A DNA stretch of 34,825 nt from JAKJBL01 sp964461335. GTDB taxonomy: Bacteria > Bacillota > Clostridia > Christensenellales > CAG-138. A program made the translations under genes and the position numbers. Positions within the stretch are counted from its first letter, which is position 1. Each line of letters opens with the position of its first letter. The DNA is taken from contig CAYWTY010000008.1 of NCBI GenBank assembly GCA_964461335.1, positions 1 to 34,825 of the forward strand, written 5' to 3'. Shown one piece after another: positions 15,711 through 24,050 of this stretch. Below the pieces are notes generated by a model. It was not told the DNA's origin. It saw only the letters and a program-made list of their open reading frames with translations, and ran no database searches.

Positions 15711-17624
15711 ATGGCATTTCAATATTTAACAAATATTCCCCTCGAACAAGCTTTAGCCGATTATCTTGCTACACTACAATCTTGCGGGCTTTCAACTATG
15801 AGCGAGACTCTTGCCGTTGGCCAAGCGCTTGGGCGGATTACATTTGAAGCTGTATATGCTGCACGCAGCACCCCGCATTATAATGCCTGCGCAATGGATG
15901 GTATTGCCTTAAACGCGAAGCTGACATTCGGAGCAACAGAAACAACACCAGTAAGGCTTGTAGCTTCACAATTTATACGGGTAGATACTGGCGACCCTTT
16001 GCCGCAAGGCTGTGATTGTGTTGTTATGATAGAAGATGTCATTGAGCTTGGTGAGGAAGGAATAGAGCTCTCGATTGCTGCTGTACCATGGGAGCATGTA
16101 CGCCAGATTGGTGAGGACATCAGCGCAGGCGATATGATTCTGCCCTCTTATCAGGAAATAACGCCTTCTGCTCAAGGCGCGATGCTTGCATGCGGTGTAC
16201 AACACATTTTGGTTGTACAAAAACCTCTAGTCGGCATAATGACAACCGGAGACGAAATTGTATCTTTTGAAACAGAAGAACCTTCAGAAGGGGAAATTAT
16301 TGAGTTTAACTCTACAATCTTCGCAAGCATGCTGGCGCAATGGGGGGCAAACACAAAAGTATACCCAACAGTAAAAGATGATGCAGCAGCTATTAAGCTT
16401 GTGCTTGAAAAGGCGCTTAGCGAATGCGATGCAGTCATTCTTAATGCAGGCAGTTCTGCCGGGCGTGAGGATTATTCGCATGCTGTGATTGAAAGTGTTG
16501 GTACAGTACTATACCACGGAATAGCAATAAGACCCGGCAAGCCAACAATCCTCGGTTACCACGGCGCGAAACCCATACTTGGGGTTCCCGGCTACCCAGT
16601 CTCAGGCATTATTGTAATGGAGCAACTGTTTAAGCCAGTACTCGCTGCCATGACAGGGCGGCTCTTTGAAGACGAGAAAGTAATAACAGCTGTTGCAGCA
16701 AGGACATTTACCTCTTCACTCAAATATCGTGAGTTTGTACGTGCACGCCTTGGATATGTGAACGAGCGGATGGTTGCTGTACCGCTTAACCGCGGAGCAG
16801 GCGTGGTTTCCTCATTTGTTAAAGCTGATGGCATCATAGATGTACCTCAAAACAGCGAAGGCGTACAAGCTGGCGAAGCATTAAAAGTGCGTCTGCTGCG
16901 AAATGAAGATGCTATCCGGGATACTGTTGTCATAACAGGAAGCCATGACCCGCTTATCGATGAACTTGCTGATATTCTTTCAAGTAGGAGACCAGGTTCT
17001 CTTATTGCATCATCACATGTTGGAAGCATGGGAGGTATAATGGCAATCAAGCGCGCTGAAGCGCATTTAGGGGGCATTCATCTGTTAGACGAAGCAACCG
17101 GAGAATATAATACTGCCTATATAAAGCGTTATCTCCAAGGTTTAGACGTAGCGCTTATAAGTTGTGTGCAGCGTGTTCAGGGGTTGATAATTAAAAAAGG
17201 GAACCCTAAGGGAATAAAGTGTTTTTCTGATTTAGCTCAACCCGGGCTATCATATGTTAACCGGCAAAAAGGAGCTGGCACACGCATACTCTGCGATTAT
17301 TTATCAGCTAAAGAACATATTGATACTGATGCTATTAATGGGTACCATCGCGAAGAATATACACATACGGGCGTTGCAGCAATTATCGCAGCAGGCAGTG
17401 CTGATGCAGGGCTTGGAATTTATTCAGCAGCAAAGCTTTATGACCTCGATTTTATCCCAATCTGCGACGAGCAATACGACCTTCTATTTGCGAGGCAGGC
17501 CTTGGAACTGGCTAACGTGCAGCGGTTCATACAAGCACTAAAAAGCGATGAGTTTGCTACCCGTCTAGCTCGCTTAGGTGGGTATACGGTTAATAACCCA
17601 GGTGAGGAACGGTTATGGACTTAA
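15711..17624 (+). CDS. MoeA paralogue fused to a C-terminal periplasmic-binding-like domain
   Basis: This 637-residue protein has two parts. Residues 1-405 form a second MoeA, with TPHYNACAMDGIAL, MTTGDEIV, VILNAGSSAGREDYS and GVPGYPVSG. The MPT-site motif is GSSAG where the neighbour has GTSVG. Residues about 415-637 match the PBP-like domain also found in ModE/LysR-type molybdate sensors and in clostridial MoeA fusions (ITGSHDPLIDELADIL, GAGTRILCDYL, ADAGLGIYSAAKLYDLDFIP). This domain may bind the metal oxyanion and channel or sense it; that is inference. It has no signal peptide, so it is cytoplasmic. The ATG at 15711 has TAGGAG upstream. Its stop overlaps the MOSC gene by 10 bases. Confidence 0.88.
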   Translation: MAFQYLTNIPLEQALADYLATLQSCGLSTMSETLAVGQALGRITFEAVYAARSTPHYNACAMDGIALNAKLTFGATETTPVRLVASQFIRVDTGDPLPQGCDCVVMIEDVIELGEEGIELSIAAVPWEHVRQIGEDISAGDMILPSYQEITPSAQGAMLACGVQHILVVQKPLVGIMTTGDEIVSFETEEPSEGEIIEFNSTIFASMLAQWGANTKVYPTVKDDAAAIKLVLEKALSECDAVILNAGSSAGREDYSHAVIESVGTVLYHGIAIRPGKPTILGYHGAKPILGVPGYPVSGIIVMEQLFKPVLAAMTGRLFEDEKVITAVAARTFTSSLKYREFVRARLGYVNERMVAVPLNRGAGVVSSFVKADGIIDVPQNSEGVQAGEALKVRLLRNEDAIRDTVVITGSHDPLIDELADILSSRRPGSLIASSHVGSMGGIMAIKRAEAHLGGIHLLDEATGEYNTAYIKRYLQGLDVALISCVQRVQGLIIKKGNPKGIKCFSDLAQPGLSYVNRQKGAGTRILCDYLSAKEHIDTDAINGYHREEYTHTGVAAIIAAGSADAGLGIYSAAKLYDLDFIPICDEQYDLLFARQALELANVQRFIQALKSDEFATRLARLGGYTVNNPGEERLWT

Positions 17625-18055
17625 TGCACTTAAATAAAAAAAAGGCAGAGTGTACAGCATGCGCTATTCCAGCTTCGCTAGCTAGGGAAAAAGACAGCTG
17701 CATAGATGCACATAGTATATGCAACGCACAGCAAGCCGCAGATACAAAGCATTATGCTCCTGGTAGAGAGGTGTCATTTCTTGATACTAAGGCACAGTTG
17801 GCTATGAAGGACAAACAAAATGGGCTTTGCGCAAAACGCTTTAAGGCAGATATACTCACTTCAGCCATTGAATACAGCACGTTAAACATAGGCGACAGGT
17901 TTGAGGCTGAAGGGCATGTTTTTATGGTATCGCGCAAAAAGGGTTGCTACGAAGAATGTGAGCTGCGAAAAAATCGGGAGTTCTGCCCTCTCCGCCATGG
18001 CGCAATTTTTGCAACTGTAATAAAAACATGCGATAAGGGATGTACCGATATTTAA
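17615..18055 (+). CDS. MOSC-domain protein with a Cys-rich N-terminus
   Basis: This 146-residue protein is the last gene of the tungsten/Moco operon. Residues 50-137 follow the MOSC fold: GREVSFLDTKA, then KRFKADILT, LNIGDRFEAEGHVFMVSRKKGCYEEC and HGAIFATVIK. C111 sits at the conserved MOSC Cys position, which in the family carries sulfur for molybdenum cofactor or metal-sulfur chemistry. Two things are unusual: a Cys-rich extension (C13, C16, C29, C36) with no family I know, and ten Cys in total. The protein may bind a metal or Fe-S cluster through the extension. The ATG overlaps the end of the preceding gene and has GAGGA upstream. Confidence 0.75.
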   Translation: MDLMHLNKKKAECTACAIPASLAREKDSCIDAHSICNAQQAADTKHYAPGREVSFLDTKAQLAMKDKQNGLCAKRFKADILTSAIEYSTLNIGDRFEAEGHVFMVSRKKGCYEECELRKNREFCPLRHGAIFATVIKTCDKGCTDI

Positions 18056-18101
18056 TTAGCACGCAAAGTGAAAAATGCGCCAAGCATGCTATTTCTAAAA
18101 T

Positions 18102-18133
18102 ATACTAGCCAGGCAATAATGCCTGGCTAGTAT
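18102..18133. terminator. Bidirectional terminator between the Moco and formate operons
   Basis: A perfect 14-base stem (18102-18115 with 18120-18133, core CTAGCCAGGCA) has an ATAA loop. It is followed by a short T-containing tract on the plus strand and by ATATTTTAG on the minus strand. It lies between two convergent operons and can serve both. Confidence 0.85.
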
Positions 18134-18163
18134 TGTTGATGGGTTAATACTATTCGGATTTAT

Positions 18164-18976
18164 TTATGCTGACTTTGACTTTTTCAAGTAAACCAACCAA
18201 TATGGAATTCCTACAAGCCCTACGCCGCCAACTACATTCCCCAAAGTTACAGGAAGAAGATTATTTAACAGGAAGTTGCCCCAAGTCAATAATGACACAT
18301 CCGCTGTTGCTGCAGCAGCATATGAAGGGTTAGAAAGCGCAAATATGCCTGCTGGCACATAATACATATTTGCTACACTATGCTCAAGCCCACAAAGAAC
18401 AAATAACATAACCGGGAAAAACAAGCCAATTATTTTTCCTGCTATATCTTTTGCTGCAAAGCTCATCCACACTGCTACACACACCAGAAAATTGCACATT
18501 ACGCCGCGCAAAAATGCATCCCCAAAGCTTAGAGCGGCTTTTGCAGTAGCAACATTAATAGTAGTACCTGCTAATGCATTCGAAAAGAGGCTAAGCTGGT
18601 GACCTGCATTTACAAGCCAAGCTACAAAAAGCGCGCCTATAAAGTTGCCGATGTATACAAACAGCCAATTTTTGCACATATCTGCAATTTGCACTTCTTT
18701 TTCAAGCACGCCTATTATTATTAGGCTGTTGCCTGTAAACAACTCACTCCCTGCAACCAGGACCATTGCCAACCCTGCCGGGAAAAGCAACGCGCCTATT
18801 AGCTTTGACACGCCCGCGTTTTCAATGACACTCGAGGCTGTATTCGCCCCAACTGCGGCAAATGCAATAAACATGCCGGCTAAAATACCTAAAACAATCA
18901 GTTTGCTTCCTGGAAGCGAAGCCTTCTTTTTACCTATTGCAATACAGTTTTGTGCAACTTCGTTAGGTGCGTTCAT
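18164..18976 (-). CDS. Formate/nitrite-type channel (FNT family)
   Basis: This 270-residue membrane protein has six helices and moves formate (or nitrite) across the cell membrane. FNT markers are present: SKLIGALLFPAGLAMVLVAGSELFTGNSL, containing the conserved Thr of the omega loop, and GLEHSVANMYYVPAG, with the channel His. It is the last gene of fdhA-mobA-fdhD-FNT, so formate is by far the most likely cargo, either export of product or supply of substrate. The ATG at 18976 has AAAGGAG upstream and follows the fdhD stop by one base. The bidirectional terminator follows. Confidence 0.9.
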   Translation of the reverse strand: MNAPNEVAQNCIAIGKKKASLPGSKLIVLGILAGMFIAFAAVGANTASSVIENAGVSKLIGALLFPAGLAMVLVAGSELFTGNSLIIIGVLEKEVQIADMCKNWLFVYIGNFIGALFVAWLVNAGHQLSLFSNALAGTTINVATAKAALSFGDAFLRGVMCNFLVCVAVWMSFAAKDIAGKIIGLFFPVMLFVLCGLEHSVANMYYVPAGIFALSNPSYAAAATADVSLLTWGNFLLNNLLPVTLGNVVGGVGLVGIPYWLVYLKKSKSA

Positions 18977-18977
18977 T

Positions 18978-19808
18978 TTAATTCTCCTTTATTACACTGT
19001 TTTTTTCGCTTATATAGGTTATCCCGTGAATTCGTTCTGGGGCTGAATAGATATTTATACGTTTATCACGCGCAAACCCGCAAAGCGTAATATTGCAATC
19101 ACGAGCTATTCTTACAGCTTGGGCTGTTGGCGCAGAGCGTGATACAATAATCGGCAACTTAGCTTTTATTGCTTTAAATAGAATGTCGTTTGGCACTCGG
19201 CCGGTTGTTAGGAGCATTGCATGAGAAAATGAAACTCCATCGCGCAATGCAGCTCCTATTGTTTTATCAAACGCATTGTGACGCCCGATATCTTCCATGA
19301 AATAGGGCGCTTGTGCTGCACTATACAAAGCGCAGGCGTGAACTCCGCCGGTTTTTTGAAATAGCGCGCTCCTGCTCTGAAGCGAAGCTGCCTGATCTAA
19401 AATCTCCTCAAGAGAGAATAAGGCCTTAACAGGCAAGGGCAGCACTTCATCCACGAGAGCAGCGCCAACTGTACTTTGAGGGCTTGCATTTTGCAGAGTT
19501 GCTACCTGCTGCGCCTCACATATATTTGCTTTGCAAGGAATACCGTCAAAATTGCGAAGCTCAACTGAAGCACTTAAATCGTCGTTAATCTGAATTTGAA
19601 TAATATCTTTATAGGCTTGAATAAGTCCTTGCGAAAACAAATGCCCAATAACTAGTTCTTCTATGTTTTGGGGGGAGCAGCTTAGTTGCAGCTTAAATGT
19701 GTTGTTAATACATATTTGCAATTCATGTTCGCATATTATTGTATCCTGCTCAAAAAAACCAGTTTTGTTGCGTACCCGTATTATTTCGAGCGTTTGCTGA
19801 ACTTGCAT
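18978..19808 (-). CDS. fdhD: Formate dehydrogenase accessory sulfurtransferase (FdhD)
   Basis: This 276-residue protein is needed to place the sulfido ligand on the metal of formate dehydrogenase and binds the bis-MGD cofactor. Family motifs are TGGVHACALYS (about 153-163), EDIGRHNAFDKTIG (172-185), LLTTGRVPNDILFKA and VSRSAPTAQAVRIA. At the place where FdhD proteins usually carry a CGxCG or CGGG cysteine loop (about residues 104-115), this protein reads TLQNASPQST with no Cys. Nearby Cys are C92, C97 and C159. The sulfur-transfer residue may therefore be displaced or lost. The start at 19808 is 4 bases after the mobA stop. Confidence 0.88.
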   Translation of the reverse strand: MQVQQTLEIIRVRNKTGFFEQDTIICEHELQICINNTFKLQLSCSPQNIEELVIGHLFSQGLIQAYKDIIQIQINDDLSASVELRNFDGIPCKANICEAQQVATLQNASPQSTVGAALVDEVLPLPVKALFSLEEILDQAASLQSRSALFQKTGGVHACALYSAAQAPYFMEDIGRHNAFDKTIGAALRDGVSFSHAMLLTTGRVPNDILFKAIKAKLPIIVSRSAPTAQAVRIARDCNITLCGFARDKRINIYSAPERIHGITYISEKNSVIKEN

Positions 19809-19811
19809 CGC

Positions 19812-20411
19812 TTACCCTTTCTGCAAATTAAGATAGGCAAAGTATTCTTCGCGCGTATTCAGGTTGCAAAATAGCGACCAATTAGAGGAAAAGCGGCGTG
19901 CTTCTTCTTCAGCTATGTATAAAGTTGATAGCTTTTTTAGCAAATAAAAAACAGAGGTTTTATCCGCTTTCAAATCCGACTCAATAGTTTCAACAGCGCT
20001 TTGCCTATAAAAAGCATGAAAAGGCTCTATCCACGCTCCCTGTTTGGTTACGCAAGCATCAGAAGGGAATTCTCTTAACCGCTGCTTCATGTACTCTACA
20101 TAGGCGCTTTCGAAGCACGGCATATCACATGCCATGAAATACACATAACTGCTGCGCGCAGCCAGCAGCGCTGCATGAATACCGGAAAGCGGGCCTTTCC
20201 CTGGGATTACATCAGATACCGTACGTACAGCCATGCCATGGTAGAGTTCAGGGAAGTTTGTTACTACGAGGATATCGTCAAAACACTCGGATAGGCGCGG
20301 CAATAAACCTGTAATTAGCCGCTTGCGCGATACAGTAAGCAACTGCTTATCAAACCCCATGCGGGAGGACATGCCTCCCGCTAATATTGCTGCTGTTCCG
20401 AATTGCCTCAT
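19812..20411 (-). CDS. mobA: Molybdenum cofactor guanylyltransferase (MobA)
   Basis: This 199-residue cytoplasmic enzyme attaches GMP to the cofactor to make bis-MGD, the form used by formate dehydrogenase. The N-terminal nucleotide-binding motif AAILAGGMSSRMGFDKQLL (residues 7-25) is diagnostic, followed by PGKGPLSGIHAAL and YFMACDMPCFE, with the metal-binding Asp. Its length is normal for MobA. It lies between fdhA (87 bases upstream) and fdhD. The ribosome binding site is weak (GGCGGA). The moeA genes needed for the same pathway are in the facing operon; moaABC and mogA are not in the window. Confidence 0.9.
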   Translation of the reverse strand: MRQFGTAAILAGGMSSRMGFDKQLLTVSRKRLITGLLPRLSECFDDILVVTNFPELYHGMAVRTVSDVIPGKGPLSGIHAALLAARSSYVYFMACDMPCFESAYVEYMKQRLREFPSDACVTKQGAWIEPFHAFYRQSAVETIESDLKADKTSVFYLLKKLSTLYIAEEEARRFSSNWSLFCNLNTREEYFAYLNLQKG

Positions 20412-20498
20412 TTGTTCCGCCTGTGGACTATTATTTTGTGAAATCCCCTCATTGCACTTATATGCAGATGAAGTTTAATCGTATAAGGCTAAGGCAGG

Positions 20499-23174
20499 CT
20501 ATGCACGCGAAACTGTGACAGCACATACTTTGAATTCGGGAATCTTCGCAATTGGGTCAAGCGCGGCATTTGTGAGCTTGTTTGCAGGTCCGTCCGCATA
20601 GTGGAAGGGCATGAAAACAACACCTTCTTTGAGCTTATCCGTTATTTTAGCCCTTGTGACTACTTCGCCGCGGCGAGACTTGACATTTAGCATCTCCCCA
20701 TCTAAAACGCCGAGCCTTTGTGCATCTGCTGGATTTATTTCAATATAAGATGTCCCAGCTATCTGGTTAATGCCCTCATTCTTACCTGTCATAGTCCGTG
20801 TGTGATATTGATAAAGTACTCGACCTGTTGTTAGTATATATGGGTAATCTGCATCAGGAAGCTCTGCAGAAGTCTGATAATGGTGCGGAATAAACTTGGC
20901 ACGCTCACCCCGTGAGAAGGCCTTAGTGTGCAAAGTCGGTGTCCCAAGATGTGTTGCATCCGGGCATGGCCAGCACAAGCTCTCATTCTCAAGGCGTTCA
21001 TAGCTTATACCGCCATATTGAGGTGTTAAAGATGCGATTTCATCCATTATTTGCTCAGATGTATGGAAGCTGTTTTCATATCCAAGACGCTTCATGAGCT
21101 CGGAAAGGATTTCCCAATCAACTCTTGACTCACCCACATCTTTAATAGCCCTGCGAACTCGCTGCACGCGGCGATCTGTTGCAGTAAATGTTCCATCCTT
21201 TTCCGCAAACGTACCAGCAGGCAGAACAACATCTGCAAGCTCAGCTGTTTCTGTAAGGAAAATATCCTGTACAACAAGGAACTCACATTTCTTTAGTGCA
21301 CGCTCAACATGGTTTATATCCGGGTCTGAAATCATTGGGTTTTCCCCCATGATATAGAGAAGACGGATATCTCCTGAATCTACTGCATTTATTACCTCGT
21401 TGACTGTTAGACCGGGTTTATCCGGAAGCGAAACGCCCCATGCATCTTCGAACTTCTTGCGCGAGGCTTCATTTGCCACCTTCTGGTACCCAGTGTAGTC
21501 GCCAGGCAGGCAACCCATATCACATGCACCCTGAACATTGTTCTGGCCACGCAATGGGTTCACGCCGCAACCATACTTTCCGATTTTGCCGCATAAGAGA
21601 GCGAGGTTTGAAACGCTCATTACGCCTGCTGTGCCTGTTGAATGCTGAGTTACACCCATTGAGTAGAATATGGGCGCTTTATCCGCTTTTGCATATAGGC
21701 GGGCTGCCTTACGCAAAGCTTCTTCATCAATGCCGCATATTTCTGCAACTTTTGCAGCTGGATATTCTTCAATAATGGCCTTAAGCTCCTCAAACCCTTC
21801 GGTTCGCGCATTCACATACTCGATATCCGCAAGCCCTTCTTCGAGGATAACATTCATCATACCGTTATAAAGCGCTACGTTTGTGCCTGGTTTAATCTGC
21901 AAAAAGATATCTGCCTGTCGAGCAAGGTCAATATTCCTAGGTTCAGCAACAATTAACTTTGCGCCTCTTAAGAGTGCCTGCCGGATTTGCGCGCCTATAA
22001 CAGGATGCGATTCTGTTGTGTTTGAGCCGGTAACAAAAACAACATCCGCTTCAACAGTTTCTGGAATAGAATTTGTCATAGCGCCAGAACCCAAAGTCAT
22101 TGCAAGCCCTGCCACAGTTGAAGCATGGCACAACCGAGCACAATGGTCTACATTGTTTGTGCCTATGGCAGCGCGCATCATTTTCATAAATGCGTAATTG
22201 TCCTCGTTTGTGGAGCATGCGCTTGCAAAGCCTGCCAAAGCATCTGCGCCGCTTTCAGCTCTAATGCTTTTTATCTTACCTACGATTAGGTCTAGCGCCT
22301 CATCCCACTCTGCTTCTTCCAACACGCCATTCTTGCGAATTAATGGCTTCTGCAGCCTATCAGCATGGTTAATGAAATTGAAGGCAAACTTACCTTTTAC
22401 ACAGAGCAGGCCTTTGTTAGTCGGGCCATCAGCAGGTTCTACGCCAACCACTCTATCGCCCTTAACAAGCAAATGCATTTGGCAACCAACGCCGCAGTAT
22501 GCACATGTGGTAAGCACCTTTTTAACATCCCACATACGGAAGCGATCCTTGGATTTGGGGGCTAAGGCCCCTGTAGGGCACACAGAAACGCAGTTGCCGC
22601 AGCTTACGCAATTGTAGCTGTCAAAGTCCTTTTCAAATGGTAGAGCTACATGCGTCTTAAACCCGCGCCCGCTTACTGAGAGAGTATTGTTTGCTTGGAG
22701 CATTTCGCAAGTGCGTACACAGCGCCTGCAAAGAATACACTGCTCTGGGTCGTATGTAAAGAATGGGCTGCTGCGGTCAATAGGCCCCTGCACCCTTTCC
22801 CCTTGAAATACTGAATCCTCTACTCCATATTCATAGCAGTATTCTTGAAACTTGCATTCGCCGTTCTTCGAACAAGTAAAACAATCCTTCTTATGGTTTG
22901 ATAGTAATAAATCAAGAACAAATCGCCGTGCTTCGACAACCTTTTCACTGCGCGAGTGGACAATCATTCCCTCGCTGCATGGTGTTGAGCAAGCTGTTTG
23001 GAGGCTCCTCGCACCCTCAACCTCAACCAAGCACATGCGGCAAGAACCCTCTGCAGGAAGGTCCTTAAGGTGGCATAATGTTGGGATTTCTATTCCGAGT
23101 TGTTCAGCGGCTTCTAAAATAGTGGCCCCTTCTAAGACTTCAATACGACGACCGTCAATAGTCAATACAGGCAT
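20499..23174 (-). CDS. fdhA: Formate dehydrogenase catalytic subunit, ferredoxin-rich, Cys-type
   Basis: This 891-residue protein oxidises formate or reduces CO2 at a W/Mo bis-MGD site. Domains in order are: an N-terminal NuoG-like [2Fe-2S] region (CHLKDLPAEGSCRMC and following Cys), a His/Cys cluster (KKDCFTCSKNGECKF), two [4Fe-4S] motifs (CILCRRCVRTC, CVSCGNCVSVCP), the catalytic [4Fe-4S] CAYCGVGC, then the molybdopterin oxidoreductase and C-terminal dinucleotide-binding domains. The active residue is Cys349 (HCARLCHAST), encoded by TGC at 22130-22128, so it is not selenocysteine. The ATG at 23174 has GGGAGG eight bases upstream; an in-frame start at 23240 lacks one. No NuoF/NuoE-like partner is adjacent, so the electron acceptor is unclear. 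TupABC suggests tungsten. Confidence 0.92.
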   Translation of the reverse strand: MPVLTIDGRRIEVLEGATILEAAEQLGIEIPTLCHLKDLPAEGSCRMCLVEVEGARSLQTACSTPCSEGMIVHSRSEKVVEARRFVLDLLLSNHKKDCFTCSKNGECKFQEYCYEYGVEDSVFQGERVQGPIDRSSPFFTYDPEQCILCRRCVRTCEMLQANNTLSVSGRGFKTHVALPFEKDFDSYNCVSCGNCVSVCPTGALAPKSKDRFRMWDVKKVLTTCAYCGVGCQMHLLVKGDRVVGVEPADGPTNKGLLCVKGKFAFNFINHADRLQKPLIRKNGVLEEAEWDEALDLIVGKIKSIRAESGADALAGFASACSTNEDNYAFMKMMRAAIGTNNVDHCARLCHASTVAGLAMTLGSGAMTNSIPETVEADVVFVTGSNTTESHPVIGAQIRQALLRGAKLIVAEPRNIDLARQADIFLQIKPGTNVALYNGMMNVILEEGLADIEYVNARTEGFEELKAIIEEYPAAKVAEICGIDEEALRKAARLYAKADKAPIFYSMGVTQHSTGTAGVMSVSNLALLCGKIGKYGCGVNPLRGQNNVQGACDMGCLPGDYTGYQKVANEASRKKFEDAWGVSLPDKPGLTVNEVINAVDSGDIRLLYIMGENPMISDPDINHVERALKKCEFLVVQDIFLTETAELADVVLPAGTFAEKDGTFTATDRRVQRVRRAIKDVGESRVDWEILSELMKRLGYENSFHTSEQIMDEIASLTPQYGGISYERLENESLCWPCPDATHLGTPTLHTKAFSRGERAKFIPHHYQTSAELPDADYPYILTTGRVLYQYHTRTMTGKNEGINQIAGTSYIEINPADAQRLGVLDGEMLNVKSRRGEVVTRAKITDKLKEGVVFMPFHYADGPANKLTNAALDPIAKIPEFKVCAVTVSRA

Positions 23175-23384
23175 GATGCTACCTCCCGTTATTTTGCAGC
23201 GACCCATAATAACACTCTGCAGCCTACTAACTTCCAGCACCTGTTCCAGCTACGGCTTCATATGCGAAGAAACAGCAGAAACAATTACAGCTATGCTTCC
23301 TTGAAAAGATATGTAGAAAGCATATGTTACTTTGGGATACTTTTCACAAACTAATTATAAAGGTCGCCTTCCATTAAAACAAGC

Positions 23385-23416
23385 CTATATAGTTATATTC
23401 ATATATTTCTATATAG
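23385..23416. repeat. Pair of CTATATAG palindromes flanking the arsR stop
   Basis: CTATATAG occurs at 23385-23392 and 23409-23416, 24 bases apart start to start, each self-complementary. The pair overlaps the end of arsR and lies about 210 bases before fdhA. It could be an operator for the ArsR protein at fdhA, but AT-rich coincidence is possible. Confidence 0.3.
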
Positions 23417-23731
23417 TTTGACAAGCTTATTTCTCTTATCCTGCTCTGTTAGTTCGCGGCCTTCAAGAAGTGTTGAACAAAGCTCGTTTACAAGGTTAAG
23501 CGTTAATGGGTTAATGCTGTAGAAAACATGGGATGCGTGACGCTCAGAATGTACAAGATTAGCTTCTAAAAGGATCTTCATATGATAAGAAAGAGTGGGT
23601 TGTGTAATGTTAAAGCACTCCAAAAGCTGATTTACATACATGCTCTTCCATGCGAGCATATGCACTATTTTTAAACGGGTTTCGTCGGATAAAGCTTTCA
23701 AAACAGGAATATGGCGCTGATAACGTTGCAT
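23399..23731 (-). CDS. ArsR-family transcriptional regulator
   Basis: This 110-residue winged-helix protein contains ALSDETRLKIVHMLAWKSMYVNQLLECFNITQPTLSYHMKILLEANLVHSERHASHVFYSIN, the full ArsR DNA-binding core. ArsR proteins usually repress and release DNA on binding a metal or other signal. The classical ELCVCDL metal box is replaced by NQLLECFN with a single Cys, so the ligand is unknown. It lies upstream of fdhA on the same strand with a 224-base gap, so it may control the formate operon. The ATG at 23731 has AAGGAAG upstream; this site can be hidden in a leader stem. The in-frame start at 23773 falls inside that leader. Confidence 0.8.
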   Translation of the reverse strand: MQRYQRHIPVLKALSDETRLKIVHMLAWKSMYVNQLLECFNITQPTLSYHMKILLEANLVHSERHASHVFYSINPLTLNLVNELCSTLLEGRELTEQDKRNKLVKLYRNI

Positions 23732-23740
23732 AATACTCTT

Positions 23741-23824
23741 CCTTTTGCAGATGATTGGCAAACCTGACACCAATCAGATTAGATAATTGCAGCAAGAACT
23801 GAACTGCAACTCCTTTGCAAAAGG
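23741..23824 (-). promoter_or_regulatory. Candidate structured leader hiding the arsR ribosome binding site
   Basis: On the minus-strand transcript, CCTTTTGC (23824-23817) pairs with GCAAAAGG (23748-23741), which contains the start of the Shine-Dalgarno sequence. Inside are two hairpins, TTGCAG/CTGCAA and GATTGG/CCAATC, each with an 11-base loop, giving a three-way junction. The 5' strand of the closing stem can instead fold locally as CCTTT-TGC-AAAGG (23824-23812), which would free the ribosome binding site. This is an on/off geometry. I do not recognise a known family. Confidence 0.5.
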
Positions 23825-23915
23825 CAGGCATGCAGGTCGCCCCACATACCCTAACGGCAGTATCTTCAACTTGTGAAAATAAAGCTCGGAGTGCTTGGCT
23901 ATTTAACTTACAATT

Positions 23916-23944
23916 ATTATAACAGGGAAAATATACATATGCAA
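23916..23944 (-). promoter_or_regulatory. Sigma-A promoter of arsR
   Basis: On the minus strand, TTGCAT (23944-23939), a 17-base spacer and TATAAT (23921-23916) form a good promoter. It predicts a leader of about 175 bases before the arsR ATG. The stretch 23732-24050 holds this promoter and leader and no gene. Confidence 0.7.
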
Positions 23945-24050
23945 GAATTTGAGGTTTAGGTCGAAAATACTCTACCTGCCGCATAACATGCTCTATTTGT
24001 TTTGGATGCCCGCCCTAAGTCCCCACAGCAGCTGTCCGCATCGCCTTCGA

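Noticed and set aside
22128..22130. Possible selenocysteine at the FDH active site
   Set aside because: The codon is TGC (Cys), not TGA, and the frame is uninterrupted.
21092..22617. Plus- and minus-strand frames inside fdhA
   Set aside because: fdhA has continuous domain evidence across the whole stretch.
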